Shown: piece after piece, positions 35,656 to 45,694 of the stretch
How positions within the stretch are numbered: the first letter of the stretch is position 1
How the letters are laid out: each line of letters starts with the position of its first letter
DNA from: Bacteroidetes bacterium GWE2_42_24
GTDB lineage: Bacteria > Bacteroidota > Bacteroidia > Bacteroidales > TTA-H9
Reading direction: 5' to 3'
Assembly: GCA_001768515.1 (NCBI GenBank)
Contig: MEOA01000004.1
Span: 40,914-104,913, forward strand
DNA length: 64,000 nucleotides
Notes under the pieces: model-generated
What the model was told of the DNA's origin: nothing
Database searches by the model: none
What the model saw: only the letters and a program-made list of their open reading frames with translations
Made by a program: the position numbers and the translations under genes

Positions 35656-37854
35656 TCATTCCTCAACTATCATGGCCCATTCGCCACGAATTTCTACCTT
35701 TCCGATCACTGCTGCCTGTTTCACTCCGGCAGCTTGTAGAGAACTCAACAGCTTAGCGGATTCAGCTTCAGGAACGGCGATCAGTAGACCTCCTGATGTT
35801 TGTGCATCAGCCAACAGGTAACGTTGGGCGGTGGTGACATCTTCAGAAAAGCGGGTAACAGTTGAAACATGATTCAGGTTATCTTTTGTACCACCGGGAA
35901 TGATTCCAGCCTGAGCCAACTGAAGAGCCCCTGTAAGAAAAGGGACACTACACGCGTTGATGACAAAGCTCATATTTGCACCATCAGCCATCTCACGCAA
36001 ATGACCAAGAAGCCCGAAGCCTGTAATATCGGTACAGGCATTCACAGTAAAACGGATCATTGTTTCTGCGGCTACCTTATTTAAACAGGCCATTGTATCA
36101 GAGGCCTCTCTGGCAGAGTCGGCACTGGCAACTCCCTGCTTTATGGCTGTGCTGATGATACCCGTACCCAGAGGCTTGGTGAGGATAAGCAGATCGCCCT
36201 GTTTGGCGCCCTTGTTTGTCAGTATTTTATCAGGATGAACCACACCAGTTACAGCCAGTCCGAATTTAGGTTCGGTATCATCAACAGTATGGCCGCCCAC
36301 AATAGGGATTCCTGCTTCGGCAGCTTTATCAGAAGCGCCATGCAGGATGGCTTCGAGCACAGACATAGGCAACCGGTTTGAGGGGAAGGCAGCGATGTTC
36401 AGGGCAAACAACGGACGAGCACCCATGGCATACACGTCACTTAGTGCATTGGCGGCAGCGATAGCCCCGAATTGATATGGATCATCAACGATAGGGGTAA
36501 AAAAATCGAGCGTCTCTACCAGAGCTGTTTCATCGTTCAGCCGATAGACAGCAGCATCATCAGAGGTCTCAGGCCCCACCAGCAGATTGGCACAAGGGAT
36601 CACCGGAACATTCTTCAGCACCTCTTCAAGAAGTTGCGGCCGTAGCTTACAGGCACATCCCATCCCGTGGGTAAAATGGGTGAGCCTGATGGTTTGCAAC
36701 CCATCACTTTCCGGTTCTTGTTTCCCGGCACGCAAGCGCCCAACTGCACCCGATACCATTTCAACAGCCTGATCAACTTCTGTATCTGAAAGAAACCTTC
36801 CAGTAGAGAACCTGACCGTTCCCATGGCCCATTCTTCAGGGAGCTTCATGGCCGAAAGCACCCGGCTCATCTCAACCTCGCCTGAATGACACGCAGCTCC
36901 GGCTGATGCGGCCATGTTTGTAAGTTCCGAAAGAAGTGTGTTGGCTTCAACGTTGCGAAAACTAAGGCTTAACGTGTTAGGAAGGCGCCAATCGGGATGG
37001 CCATTGAGTTTCACTTCCTCAACCGAAGCAGCAATACCTTCATTCAGCCTGTCGCGCAACTGTTTCATGTACTTCATATTCTTGTTCAGGTCACGACCGG
37101 CAATCTCACATGCCTTCCCGAGACCCACGATCTCAAGCACATTTTCCGTACCGGCTCTTAGATTTCTTTCGTGGTCAGCACCATGAATCAATTTTTCCAA
37201 CGTGACACCACGTCGTATGTAGAGCACCCCTATCCCTTTGGGGGAATATAATTTATGCCCTGCCACCGAAAGTAGATCTACCTGCATACTCCTCACTCTC
37301 ACGGGTATTTTACCCACACTCTGTGCAGCATCGCAGTGCAACAGGATACCCCGTTCACGGGCAAGCCTGCCAATTTCTTCAATAGGTTGAATTGAACCCG
37401 TTTCATTATTGGCATGCATCACGCTGATGAGGATGGTATCGGGACGGATGGCCTGCTCAATTTCAGCAACATTCACAATGCCATACGGGTCAACGCCTAC
37501 GCATGTGATCTCGAATCCCTGCTTTTCCAGAAAGCTGCAAACTTCAGTCACGGCAGGATGTTCAATTGAAGTGGTAATAATGTGCTTCCCACGATGCTGA
37601 AGGTTAAAGGCAACCCCCTTAATAGCCATATTGTTAGATTCGGAACCACCACTGGTAAACACCACCTCATCAGCATCACATCCGAGCAACACTCCCACCT
37701 GACCACGCGCTGTTTCGACCGCCATTCTGGCCTTCACACCAAAAGCATGACTGCTGGATGGATTCCCAAAGACCGATTCGAGATAAGGGCGCATTGCATC
37801 GGCCACTTCAGGGTCAATGGGGGTGGTGGCATTATAATCAAGGTAAATACTCAT
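35656..37854 (-). CDS. selD: Fusion of cysteine desulfurase (NifS-like) and selenide, water dikinase (SelD)
   Basis: 732 residues in one uninterrupted frame. Residues 1-385 form a class V PLP desulfurase: MSIYLDYNATTPIDPEVADA start, PLP lysine in SVAGHKLYSPKG, catalytic C322 in GAACHSG. Residues about 392-732 are SelD: THGMGCACK with catalytic cysteine C400 and K403, GPETSDDAAVYRL, LSDVYAMGARPLFALNIAAF, GGHTVDD and DAQTSGG. The desulfurase half may deliver selenium from selenocysteine or cysteine directly to the SelD half, which makes selenophosphate from selenide and ATP. The SelD nucleophile is Cys, not selenocysteine. No selA, selB, selU or tRNA-Sec is in the window. Similar NifS-SelD fusions are known in other bacteria, so the architecture is uncommon but not unique. 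Confidence 0.94.
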   Translation of the reverse strand: MSIYLDYNATTPIDPEVADAMRPYLESVFGNPSSSHAFGVKARMAVETARGQVGVLLGCDADEVVFTSGGSESNNMAIKGVAFNLQHRGKHIITTSIEHPAVTEVCSFLEKQGFEITCVGVDPYGIVNVAEIEQAIRPDTILISVMHANNETGSIQPIEEIGRLARERGILLHCDAAQSVGKIPVRVRSMQVDLLSVAGHKLYSPKGIGVLYIRRGVTLEKLIHGADHERNLRAGTENVLEIVGLGKACEIAGRDLNKNMKYMKQLRDRLNEGIAASVEEVKLNGHPDWRLPNTLSLSFRNVEANTLLSELTNMAASAGAACHSGEVEMSRVLSAMKLPEEWAMGTVRFSTGRFLSDTEVDQAVEMVSGAVGRLRAGKQEPESDGLQTIRLTHFTHGMGCACKLRPQLLEEVLKNVPVIPCANLLVGPETSDDAAVYRLNDETALVETLDFFTPIVDDPYQFGAIAAANALSDVYAMGARPLFALNIAAFPSNRLPMSVLEAILHGASDKAAEAGIPIVGGHTVDDTEPKFGLAVTGVVHPDKILTNKGAKQGDLLILTKPLGTGIISTAIKQGVASADSAREASDTMACLNKVAAETMIRFTVNACTDITGFGLLGHLREMADGANMSFVINACSVPFLTGALQLAQAGIIPGGTKDNLNHVSTVTRFSEDVTTAQRYLLADAQTSGGLLIAVPEAESAKLLSSLQAAGVKQAAVIGKVEIRGEWAMIVEE

Positions 37855-38130
37855 AAAGGGAAGGATTTCTTTGTTCTTGCTACACTCTGTTGTGAATTTT
37901 AAATGGCTCAGGTATCAGGTTTTGATTCGCAAAAACGTACAGATTAATTTAAGCCGGCATGAAGTTTACAATGCCATAGATCGTGACAGTGCGGACAAAT
38001 ATTCTCAGCAGCATGGATGATTCCTTTTCACAATTTGTAAAATCACTTGCAAAGATGCAAAAACATCAGGCTGCCTCAAAGATTTTCAAAGCAAAATGTA
38101 ACAGGAACGAACTAAAAGAGAGAAGATGTT

Positions 38131-40341
38131 TTACCGGCCTATCAAAAGTTTTCCGGTTTTTACCATACCATTAAATTCCAACCGATAAAAATAAGCGCCA
38201 GGTGATAGGGTTGCTGTAATGATGCTGACTTCTTTATCTCCCTTTTTTAAGGCATCCTGAACACACATTACCTGCCGTCCCTGAATATCAGAAAGGGTAA
38301 GGGCGACTGTTGCAGGCGAAGGAGTATCCAACCTGAAAGTAACAAAATCAGTTGCAGGATTCGGAAATACAGTAACCCCGTTTTGACACCTCTGATCCCC
38401 AATACCAAAGGGGCCATCGGGACCATAAACTTTCAGAAAATGTCCAAGTTGCCCGCCGAGTAAAGCAGAGCCATCTTCAGTTATTACCATTGAACAGATG
38501 GTCTGCGGGAAACAGAATTCGTCGGTCCTCCAGGTATGTCCCCAATCAGTGGTAAGCTGGATCCGGTAATAATCGTAATTAAAATAATCATACGAAAAAA
38601 CCCTGGCCATTCCCTTTTCATTCAGATCAATGGATTCGAATCCTGTGACACCCGGGATTGTATCGGTAATTGCCCATGATTCTCCATAATCGTGCGAGAA
38701 ATAGAGTTTATCGTAAACGGAACCTTGCCAGGCGTTAACTTGCAACATCAAAAGGATATCACCTTTGGCGTTAGCTTTGGCCAAAACAATCTTGTAACCC
38801 CAATAAAGATCTTCTGTCCCCATCAATTTCCAGGACACTCCCCGATCAATAGACATCCATGTATAAATCTGATAATGCCCCACGCTATCAAAAGTAAAAT
38901 CCCCGCATATATATAGCAATGAATCAACAGAAATGGGCAGTAGTTTTCCCTTTGCAAAAGGGAGTGGTTGCCTGGTCCAACTCAAGCCGTTATTTTCTGA
39001 GTAAGAAAATGAACTGTCGGATAGCGTTAAGAAGATAGCACCTGGTGAAACAACACGAAAATCGAAATCGGAATTCCATTTTAACTTTACGCGGTTAGTC
39101 TGCCATGAAAAGCCACCATCCAAAGTAAAGTGAGTTGCCACTGAATCATATAATGAATATCCATAAACGCTACAACCATAAAGAGAGTCAGCAAATTCTG
39201 CAAAGGAAGGAGATCGCGGGCAAGGCAGTTGAATCCAGGTCTTTCCTTCATCATACGATTTCTCAAGTTTATAACCCTTAGCGCCTGAATTATATCTGAT
39301 CATTTTTTTGTCACCTAAATAATTCAAGTATACATAACAATCATAGCTGGCGGGCCAATAAGGCGACCAGGATTTACCATCATCGGTTGACTTGCTAATT
39401 CGGCCAAAATATCCAACGATGTAAGCGTCCCCTTTCTTTACATAACTCAGGCCGTTGATAATACCTAAATTCGGGATGTTGTAAGGAGTCCAGGTAACGC
39501 CACCATCATCGGTCTGTAGTATGAGTTTCCGGACAGTAGTATCGGAATATGAACACAGCTTGTTGAAGGAGATAAGTCCCCGCTGTTCATTGCAAAACTC
39601 CATGGCTGTAGGGTATTGAGCGCCCTGGTAAACAGTATCAAATGTAGCTCCTCCATCATTGGTCAACAACACGTACCCGTAAGGTGCGGGAAATAATTCA
39701 CGAATCCCAATCATCAACTTATTATCGCTTAATGCTGTTATGATGATACTGCCGTTTTCGGCCGAAAAATCCCTGATCAGGTTCCATGTACAGCAACTGT
39801 CAACAGTTTTATATACTGCCTTACTATCGCTAAAATATCCAACACCTGCACTCGTAAACCGCATGCTACAGTTATTTCCAACGGGAGATAGCTGCCAATC
39901 GGACAGTTGCCATGTATGTCCACCATCAACTGTTTCACCAAATTTGCCCCCACTGCTTGCCGTAAACCAGCCATAACCCCGCTGATGGTCAACGAATCTG
40001 AAGGTATTGACAGAATACTGCTGATTCGTGTAAATCTTCTCCCACGCTCTTCCGTCAGCTGAAGAAAACAGGCTTCCATTCGTGGCATAATACATTCCAT
40101 CAATATATTGCAGATTATAAAAGCCAACTTCTCCGCCGGTCATGATTACCTCCCATTGTTCACCGGCATCCTCTGTGTAAAGGATAGTTCCATAACTACC
40201 GGTAATGACACCATGCAGACTGTCGGCAAAAACAATGTCGTTCAGATTGACACCAAGCGGTTTTGGATTTAACCAGACGACCTGACCACATAACGACAAA
40301 ATCACCATGAATAAACTGGTTGTAAGTAATACATTTTTCAT
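38131..40341 (-). CDS. T9SS-exported protein with BNR/Ycf48-like beta-propeller repeats
   Basis: 736 residues. Signal peptide MKNVLLTTSLFMVILSLCGQ. Repeated WxxS.DGG.SW/TW units (TEDAGEQWEVI, TVDGGHTWQL, TNDGGATFDTV, STDDGKSWSPY) indicate a sortilin/Ycf48-like propeller spread over about 50-640. The C-terminal ~85 residues (VTVFPNPATDFVTFRLD, LSDIQGRQVM, LSPGAYFYRLEFNGMVKTGK) are a T9SS type A sorting domain. It should be secreted and surface-bound. It is flanked by gene-free gaps and appears monocistronic. The ligand is unknown. Confidence 0.88.
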   Translation of the reverse strand: MKNVLLTTSLFMVILSLCGQVVWLNPKPLGVNLNDIVFADSLHGVITGSYGTILYTEDAGEQWEVIMTGGEVGFYNLQYIDGMYYATNGSLFSSADGRAWEKIYTNQQYSVNTFRFVDHQRGYGWFTASSGGKFGETVDGGHTWQLSDWQLSPVGNNCSMRFTSAGVGYFSDSKAVYKTVDSCCTWNLIRDFSAENGSIIITALSDNKLMIGIRELFPAPYGYVLLTNDGGATFDTVYQGAQYPTAMEFCNEQRGLISFNKLCSYSDTTVRKLILQTDDGGVTWTPYNIPNLGIINGLSYVKKGDAYIVGYFGRISKSTDDGKSWSPYWPASYDCYVYLNYLGDKKMIRYNSGAKGYKLEKSYDEGKTWIQLPCPRSPSFAEFADSLYGCSVYGYSLYDSVATHFTLDGGFSWQTNRVKLKWNSDFDFRVVSPGAIFLTLSDSSFSYSENNGLSWTRQPLPFAKGKLLPISVDSLLYICGDFTFDSVGHYQIYTWMSIDRGVSWKLMGTEDLYWGYKIVLAKANAKGDILLMLQVNAWQGSVYDKLYFSHDYGESWAITDTIPGVTGFESIDLNEKGMARVFSYDYFNYDYYRIQLTTDWGHTWRTDEFCFPQTICSMVITEDGSALLGGQLGHFLKVYGPDGPFGIGDQRCQNGVTVFPNPATDFVTFRLDTPSPATVALTLSDIQGRQVMCVQDALKKGDKEVSIITATLSPGAYFYRLEFNGMVKTGKLLIGR

Positions 40342-40908
40342 AACTCGATAGATTTTACAGGCACATTGGATATTGGCTCTATAAATATACTGAGAAATAC
40401 AGGCTAATACTCATTACGAAATTATATGGCTGTTCAGCATAACCTTGATATACAGACGTAGAACAAAAAGGCAAGGTTGCTTATCACTAATCAATCTCTC
40501 AAAAAAAAACCATAAGCTCAGTGCTGAGAACCACAACATATTCTTCCGATACTAACGCTGTAAAACCATAGAAATCAATAAAAGCCCTAAAATACAACCA
40601 ATCATTGCCCGAAAACGGATGAGGATTGAAAGGAGCACGTTAACACGACCTATATCATCAGCATTAATTCGGAAACAAAATATGTAGCAATGCCTGTAAT
40701 AAATGATTATGCCGGGGTTCTACAAAAGTGACTTACTGAGCTCATTTCAAACGAGAAGTTGATCAATCGACACGCGGGAAAGGTTCATTAAAAACTGCCA
40801 AAATAAGCATACCTCAATACCGGAAAAGGAAATCTGAGGGCGAGTAGCATCTACCCGGCACCTGCTTCATGAAAACATTACGATTGTTAAGAACCAAACA
40901 CTTCAGGA
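40342..40908. other. Intergenic region, nothing supportable
   Basis: About 570 bases between two minus-strand genes. No open frame with a plausible start, tRNA-like fold or strong hairpin was seen. Confidence 0.4.
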
Positions 40909-42777
40909 CTATGAAAGCATTTCAGCTTCCACCTCATCCTCATTTCTTAAGTTCTCGATGATAAACACCTGCCTTTCGGGGGTATTCTTCCCCATGTAAA
41001 ACGACAGTGTTTCGGCGACCGAGTGATCCTTCCTCAGGATAACGGGATCGAGGCGCATGGTAGCACCAATGAAATTTGAAAATTCATCTGGCGAGATTTC
41101 TCCTAAACCTTTAAACCGGGTAATCTCAGGATTACGACCGATGGCTGCTATAGCCCTGATCCGTTCCTCTGTCGAATAACAGTAAATTGTTTTCTGCTTA
41201 TTACGTACCCTGAACAGAGGGGTCTGGAGAATGTAAAGGTGTCCGGCACGAACCAGATCAGGATAAAATTGCAGGAAAAAGGTGAGTAGCAAAAGCCGGA
41301 TGTGCATACCGTCAACATCGGCATCGGTGGCCACCACAACATTGTTGTAACGTAATCCTTCGAGGCCTTCTTCCAGATTTAAAGCCGATTGAAGCAGGTT
41401 GAACTCTTCGTTCTCATAAACCACCTTCTTGCTCATCCCATAACTGTTGAGCGGTTTGCCTTTCAGACTGAAAACAGCCTGTGTATTCACATCGCGTGCC
41501 TTCGTGATAGAACCGCTGGCAGAATCACCTTCTGTGATAAACAATGTGGCATCAAGCTTTCTTTCATGGTTTGAGTTATAGTGTACGCGGCAGTCGCGCA
41601 ATTTCTTGTTGTGAAGGCTCACCTTCTTGATGCTGTCGCGGGCAGCTTTCTTGATCCCTGCCATCTCCTTACGCTCCTTCTCACTCTGGAGGATTTTGCG
41701 CTGCATTATTTCAGCAGTTTCGGGATTCATGTGAAGGTAGTTGTCGAGGTGTTTTTTCACCAAGTCACCGATGAACCGGTTCACAGTTTGCCCCCCCTCT
41801 TCCATATAATTTGAACCAAGTTTGGTCTTGGTCTGGGATTCGAAAACAGGTTCCTGTATTTTAATACTGAGAGCTGCCACTAACCCCGTCCTGATATCAC
41901 TTGTGTCGTAATCTTTTTTGTAAAACTCGCGGATAGTTTTCACAAAGGCCTCTCTGAAAGCCTGCTGATGGGTCCCTCCCTGGGTAGTGTGCTGCCCGTT
42001 GACAAACGAGTAGTACTCCTCACCATAGTGGGCGGCGCCATGGGTAAAAGCACATTCAAAGTCCTCCTCGCGGATGTGGACGATGGGATAAAGTTGTTCA
42101 TCGTCCATGTTCACGTTCAATAAGTCGAGCAAACCATTTTTGGCGAGGTATTTCTGACCATTAAAATTTAACGTAAGCCCCGTATTCAGAAAGGCATAAT
42201 TCCAGATCAGTTTCTCTACATATTCACGAATGAAGTGATATCCCTGAAAGATGGTTTCATCGGGAATAAAGTTAACGATGGTGCCACTTGGCAGCGAACA
42301 GAGTTCTTCAGGAGCATCCAGAACAAGTTCCCCCCTGCGGTATTCCAATACCTTGGTCATACCATCACGGATACTTTGAATCCTGAACCATGACGCCAGG
42401 GCGTTCACGGCTTTAAGTCCTACACCATTCAGCCCCACCGACTTCTTAAAAGCCTTGGAATCATACTTAGCACCGGTATTAATCTTAGAAACGCAGTCGA
42501 TTACCTTTGACAGTGGGATTCCACGACCAAAATCGCGCACGGTGACCCGGCCCTCCTGCACTGTAATGTCGATCTGACGACCATTACCCATTACAAATTC
42601 ATCAATGGAGTTGTCGGTAACCTCCTTAATCAGCACATAAATGCCATCGTCCTGAGAGGAACCATCGCCCAGCTTTCCAATATACATACCGGGACGCAGA
42701 CGAATATGCTCTTTCCAGTCGAGCGACCGGATACTGTCATCATCATAACTAACTACAACGGGAGAAATTTCAGACAT
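40909..42777 (-). CDS. parE: DNA topoisomerase IV subunit B
   Basis: 622 residues of the GyrB/ParE family. GHKL ATPase motifs: [33 protein letters not shown]. The TOPRIM segment has [29 protein letters not shown]. The length and the charged [11 protein letters not shown] variant, with the SLKGKPLN segment, fit the Bacteroidota ParE group. With ParC it decatenates chromosomes. parC is not upstream; it may lie elsewhere. A TACCTTTG box is 24 bases before the ATG. Confidence 0.93.
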   Translation of the reverse strand: MSEISPVVVSYDDDSIRSLDWKEHIRLRPGMYIGKLGDGSSQDDGIYVLIKEVTDNSIDEFVMGNGRQIDITVQEGRVTVRDFGRGIPLSKVIDCVSKINTGAKYDSKAFKKSVGLNGVGLKAVNALASWFRIQSIRDGMTKVLEYRRGELVLDAPEELCSLPSGTIVNFIPDETIFQGYHFIREYVEKLIWNYAFLNTGLTLNFNGQKYLAKNGLLDLLNVNMDDEQLYPIVHIREEDFECAFTHGAAHYGEEYYSFVNGQHTTQGGTHQQAFREAFVKTIREFYKKDYDTSDIRTGLVAALSIKIQEPVFESQTKTKLGSNYMEEGGQTVNRFIGDLVKKHLDNYLHMNPETAEIMQRKILQSEKERKEMAGIKKAARDSIKKVSLHNKKLRDCRVHYNSNHERKLDATLFITEGDSASGSITKARDVNTQAVFSLKGKPLNSYGMSKKVVYENEEFNLLQSALNLEEGLEGLRYNNVVVATDADVDGMHIRLLLLTFFLQFYPDLVRAGHLYILQTPLFRVRNKQKTIYCYSTEERIRAIAAIGRNPEITRFKGLGEISPDEFSNFIGATMRLDPVILRKDHSVAETLSFYMGKNTPERQVFIIENLRNEDEVEAEMLS

Positions 42778-42800
42778 AGTGAATTGAGGGAATTACAAAG

Positions 42801-42808
42801 CAAAGGTA
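42801..42808 (-). promoter_or_regulatory. -7 box of parE
   Basis: The minus strand reads TACCTTTG (TAnnTTTG), 23 bases upstream of the ATG. Confidence 0.55.
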
Positions 42809-43109
42809 GTAAAAGTGGGGGAATGTCGACTCCACTCAATTTTCCGTAACACAAGGAATTCAATGCGAAACCTGATATACCCAAACAAAACGCTCACCAG
42901 TTATCCTATTGGGAAATAGTAAGGGAGCGCAGACCAGATAGAAAATAGCAACTACTGCCCGAAAGAGGCACACTTTCACTAAAAAAGTTGCCGGACACAC
43001 AGCCAAAGAAACTTATCCATTCAAAAAAACTCATTACATATCTTCATCCATGTTGCATAATTGCATAAATAAATATATATCTTTATCAGAAATTTTTAAA
43101 ATCAACCTT

Positions 43110-43757
43110 ATGAAATCGAAAAAACACTTTATCAGCAGTTTGCAGCACTATTTGTTTTTGGCCATTTTTGTCTGTTTTGCCATTTCCTGCTCAAAGGATG
43201 ACGACGAAACGAATACTCCTGTTCCAATCCCGATGGGCGATGTGTTCGCTTTCGTTGATCTTAATCATCAGTGGATATACGATGTAACAGTATCTCAACA
43301 AGGGCAATCGAAAAGTGCTGTTGACACCTTCGCAATCATTGAAAAAATGAACGATACAGTCTTCATGGTTGAGGAAAAGCTTAACTGGGTCACCAAGAGC
43401 GGAACCATCTCATACTGGATGAAGAATGAGGGCCGATTTGCTGAATGCTACAATCCTAATGGTGATTACCCGCTCCTTTATCTGAAATCTGATTCAAAAG
43501 TCGGCGACATGTTCTATTACATCATTGCCGGCGACACTACCTTCACACATCGTATTGTATCGCTCGACAAAACAGTGACAACTCCGCTTAATACATACAA
43601 ATGTGCCGAAATTGAGCAACTCATGCCGGGTGACAAAAACTATAAACGCACCATTTACATCAACAAGACATATGGCCTTGTAAGGTTTGATCTGACATGG
43701 AAACCCTATGGCACATTAATGACTCAGGTAACTCAGCTAAAAAAAGTAAATTTCTAG
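43110..43757 (+). CDS. Lipoprotein with surface-export-like signal
   Basis: ATG at 43110 (MKSKKHFISSLQHYLFLAIF) yields 215 residues; the frame is open from 43050. A type II signal peptide ends VCFAISC and the mature N-terminus is CSKDDDE, which resembles the acidic lipoprotein export signal of Bacteroidota surface lipoproteins. The rest is a beta-rich domain (FAFVDLNHQWIYDVTVSQ, VGDMFYYIIAGDTTFTHRIV) that was not recognised. It is followed by a TPR lipoprotein gene with its own promoter. Confidence 0.75.
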   Translation: MKSKKHFISSLQHYLFLAIFVCFAISCSKDDDETNTPVPIPMGDVFAFVDLNHQWIYDVTVSQQGQSKSAVDTFAIIEKMNDTVFMVEEKLNWVTKSGTISYWMKNEGRFAECYNPNGDYPLLYLKSDSKVGDMFYYIIAGDTTFTHRIVSLDKTVTTPLNTYKCAEIEQLMPGDKNYKRTIYINKTYGLVRFDLTWKPYGTLMTQVTQLKKVNF

Positions 43758-43826
43758 AGGGGCCTGCTGTCCCTATTCTTCCCTCCAAAGCAAAAGAATG
43801 CGTTTCTGCAACGCATTGTTGAGTTA

Positions 43827-43856
43827 TTGCGTCTGTCCAAATACTCCCTACCTTTG
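43827..43856 (+). promoter_or_regulatory. Promoter of the TPR lipoprotein gene, -33 and -7 boxes
   Basis: TTG (43827-43829), 19 bases, TACCTTTG (43849-43856): one of the best matches to the Bacteroidota primary promoter in the window. The ATG follows 18 bases later. Confidence 0.7.
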
Positions 43857-43874
43857 CAAACTCATTAAACCTGA

Positions 43875-44897
43875 ATGACGATGATAAATCGCAATTTCTT
43901 AGCCCTATGTCTGGTGATAACCATGTTCAGTGGCATCTGGTCAGCCTGTCAGAACCGGCAAAAGCATATCCTGACAGCCAATGACACCATTGCTCCAGAA
44001 TTGAGTGTCCTGAATCAGAAGATCATGAATGACCCCAACAATCCAAAGAACTATATCGAACGCTCGAAATGGTTTACCGACCATAACCGACCAGATTCTG
44101 CATTGCTGGATGTACGTAAGGCCATTGGTCTCGATTCATTGAATCCGACTGGTTATATAGCCTTATCCGAGGTATATCAGTTCACGGGAAAATTTCCCGA
44201 AGCAGAAAGAGCATTACTGAAAGCCAGAGCAATAGCACCCGATGACAATGAAGCCATCGTAGCTCATGCACGCTTTTACCTTGTTTTCAAAAACTATGAC
44301 GCGGCTTTCAAACTGGCGGATGAAGCCATTAAGAAAACCCCTCTTAATCCGAAGGCCTACTTCGTGGCAGGAATCGCATATCTTGAAAGAGGCGACACCC
44401 TAAGTGGCATTAAAAACCTGATGAATGCAACGGCGCAGGACAATCAGTTTTTCGATGCCTGGGTAAGGCTTGCCTTGATCTATCAGAACAAGCAAGATCA
44501 ACTGGCCGAAGGATATTTCAAAAACGCACTGAGAATTCATCCCAAAAGCAAGGCAGCCTGGTATCTTATTGGATATTTTTATCAGGAAAGAGGCGACTAC
44601 GCCAAAGCCGTTGCAGCCTATGACTCCGTTTTAAGGATTGATTCACACTTCCGAGATGCTATCTACAACAAAGGATACATAGCAATGGTTGTCGATGAAG
44701 ATTACGATCGGGCTATCGATTTTTTCAGCCAATCACTTCAGGTCTCGCCCGGCTGGACAAATGCCCTCTATAACCGTGGATATGCAAATGAGCTGAAAGG
44801 TGAGATTGAAGAAGCACGTGAGGATTACCAAAATGTTTTGAAACTTGACCCCCAAAATGAAATGGCCATTCGGGCAATGGATCGAACGGATCGATAA
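43875..44897 (+). CDS. TPR-repeat lipoprotein
   Basis: 340 residues. A signal peptide ends in WSAC, so lipidation is probable. The body is about eight TPR units (LDVRKAIGLDSLNPTGYIAL, AERALLKARAIAPDDNEAIV, YFKNALRIHPKSKAAWYLIG, FSQSLQVSPGWTNALYNRGY). It likely acts as an envelope scaffold; the partner is unknown. An ATG at 43881 is an alternative start. A strong promoter precedes it and a long perfect hairpin follows. Confidence 0.85.
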   Translation: MTMINRNFLALCLVITMFSGIWSACQNRQKHILTANDTIAPELSVLNQKIMNDPNNPKNYIERSKWFTDHNRPDSALLDVRKAIGLDSLNPTGYIALSEVYQFTGKFPEAERALLKARAIAPDDNEAIVAHARFYLVFKNYDAAFKLADEAIKKTPLNPKAYFVAGIAYLERGDTLSGIKNLMNATAQDNQFFDAWVRLALIYQNKQDQLAEGYFKNALRIHPKSKAAWYLIGYFYQERGDYAKAVAAYDSVLRIDSHFRDAIYNKGYIAMVVDEDYDRAIDFFSQSLQVSPGWTNALYNRGYANELKGEIEEAREDYQNVLKLDPQNEMAIRAMDRTDR

Positions 44898-44908
44898 TGT
44901 CATGTATA

Positions 44909-44958
44909 ATTATATAACTAAAAAACCAGCTTCAGAGCTGGTTTTTTAGTTATATAAT
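44909..44958. terminator. Bidirectional terminator, 22-bp perfect stem
   Basis: Two arms of 22 bases (44909-44930 and 44937-44958) are exact reverse complements around a 6-base loop. The inner part is CCAGC/GCTGG flanked by A6/T6, so it works on both strands between the convergent TPR and Hpt genes. Confidence 0.93.
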
Positions 44959-45001
44959 CTTTAATCTTAAGCGCCTCAGTTGAGAGAAAACCGAACCGGG
45001 T

Positions 45002-45343
45002 TTAAACATATTGCACTCTCAAATCCTTCAACTCTTCAAGTAATGACCCTGCTGCCGCTTTCAAATCAAGAAAGATTTCCTCGGCCCCGTCTATAACCTC
45101 TTCTTTCCCCTTCATCTCCAATTGACGTGCCAGATGATGAGTTGTATCGTCATAAAAATTGGCTACGACACCTTTCAGACTATGACTGCATTTATTTAGT
45201 CCATCAAAATTACGCTCATCGATGGCTTTTTTGATAGCGGCCATCCGATCAGCATACTCGGCAATGAAAATATCAATGATTTCTACCACAACCTCTTTAT
45301 CGAAGTTATCATATGTCATACTGAATGTTTCTCTGTCAATCAT
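45002..45343 (-). CDS. Hpt-domain phosphotransfer protein
   Basis: 113 residues, nearly all one Hpt four-helix domain. The phosphorylatable histidine lies in KCSHSLKGVVANF. Helices such as VVEIIDIFIAEYADRMAAIK and LARQLEMKGKEEVI surround it. It should shuttle phosphate between a hybrid kinase and a response regulator in the cytoplasm. No kinase is adjacent; a REC-PAS-HisKA kinase starts 17 kb away but no link is shown. Confidence 0.88.
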   Translation of the reverse strand: MIDRETFSMTYDNFDKEVVVEIIDIFIAEYADRMAAIKKAIDERNFDGLNKCSHSLKGVVANFYDDTTHHLARQLEMKGKEEVIDGAEEIFLDLKAAAGSLLEELKDLRVQYV

Positions 45344-45472
45344 CTTGTCTCAGTATTAAATGTCTATAATTAAAACCTTTTCAGAATTATCTTTCTGGTT
45401 TATTAAAATATCGATCTGAACATGACAACCCGTCAACTCAAACGGAAGGCGAATTATAAATCTCAAAATTAG

Positions 45473-45694
45473 TCAATTTTTAATACGCATATCTAAAGCA
45501 TCATCTTTTTTCAATTTTTCGAGTTGTTTTTGCTCAATTTCCTTTTTGAGATCATTGATGGCGCAGGAATTACAAGATGATCCGCATCCATTGCACGGAT
45601 CTTCATCCTTATTCGAAATATTCCTCAGAATCCTGACGCCTACCCAGATGAAGGCTCCACCGACAATAATAATAACGACTATTTCCTGAAACAT
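45473..45694 (-). CDS. FeoB-associated-type Cys-rich membrane protein
   Basis: 73 residues from the ATG at 45694 (MFQEIVVIIIVGGAFIWVGV), whose first base overlaps the M50 stop codon. One N-terminal transmembrane helix is followed by CNGCGSSCNSC and a charged coiled tail. This matches the small Cys-rich proteins often annotated as FeoB-associated. No feoB is nearby. A metal or Fe-S role at the inner membrane is plausible. Confidence 0.8.
   Translation of the reverse strand: MFQEIVVIIIVGGAFIWVGVRILRNISNKDEDPCNGCGSSCNSCAINDLKKEIEQKQLEKLKKDDALDMRIKN

Noticed and set aside
36640..36660. Possible selenocysteine codon in the SelD half
   Set aside because: The catalytic position is an ordinary TGT cysteine codon; no in-frame TGA occurs in the gene.
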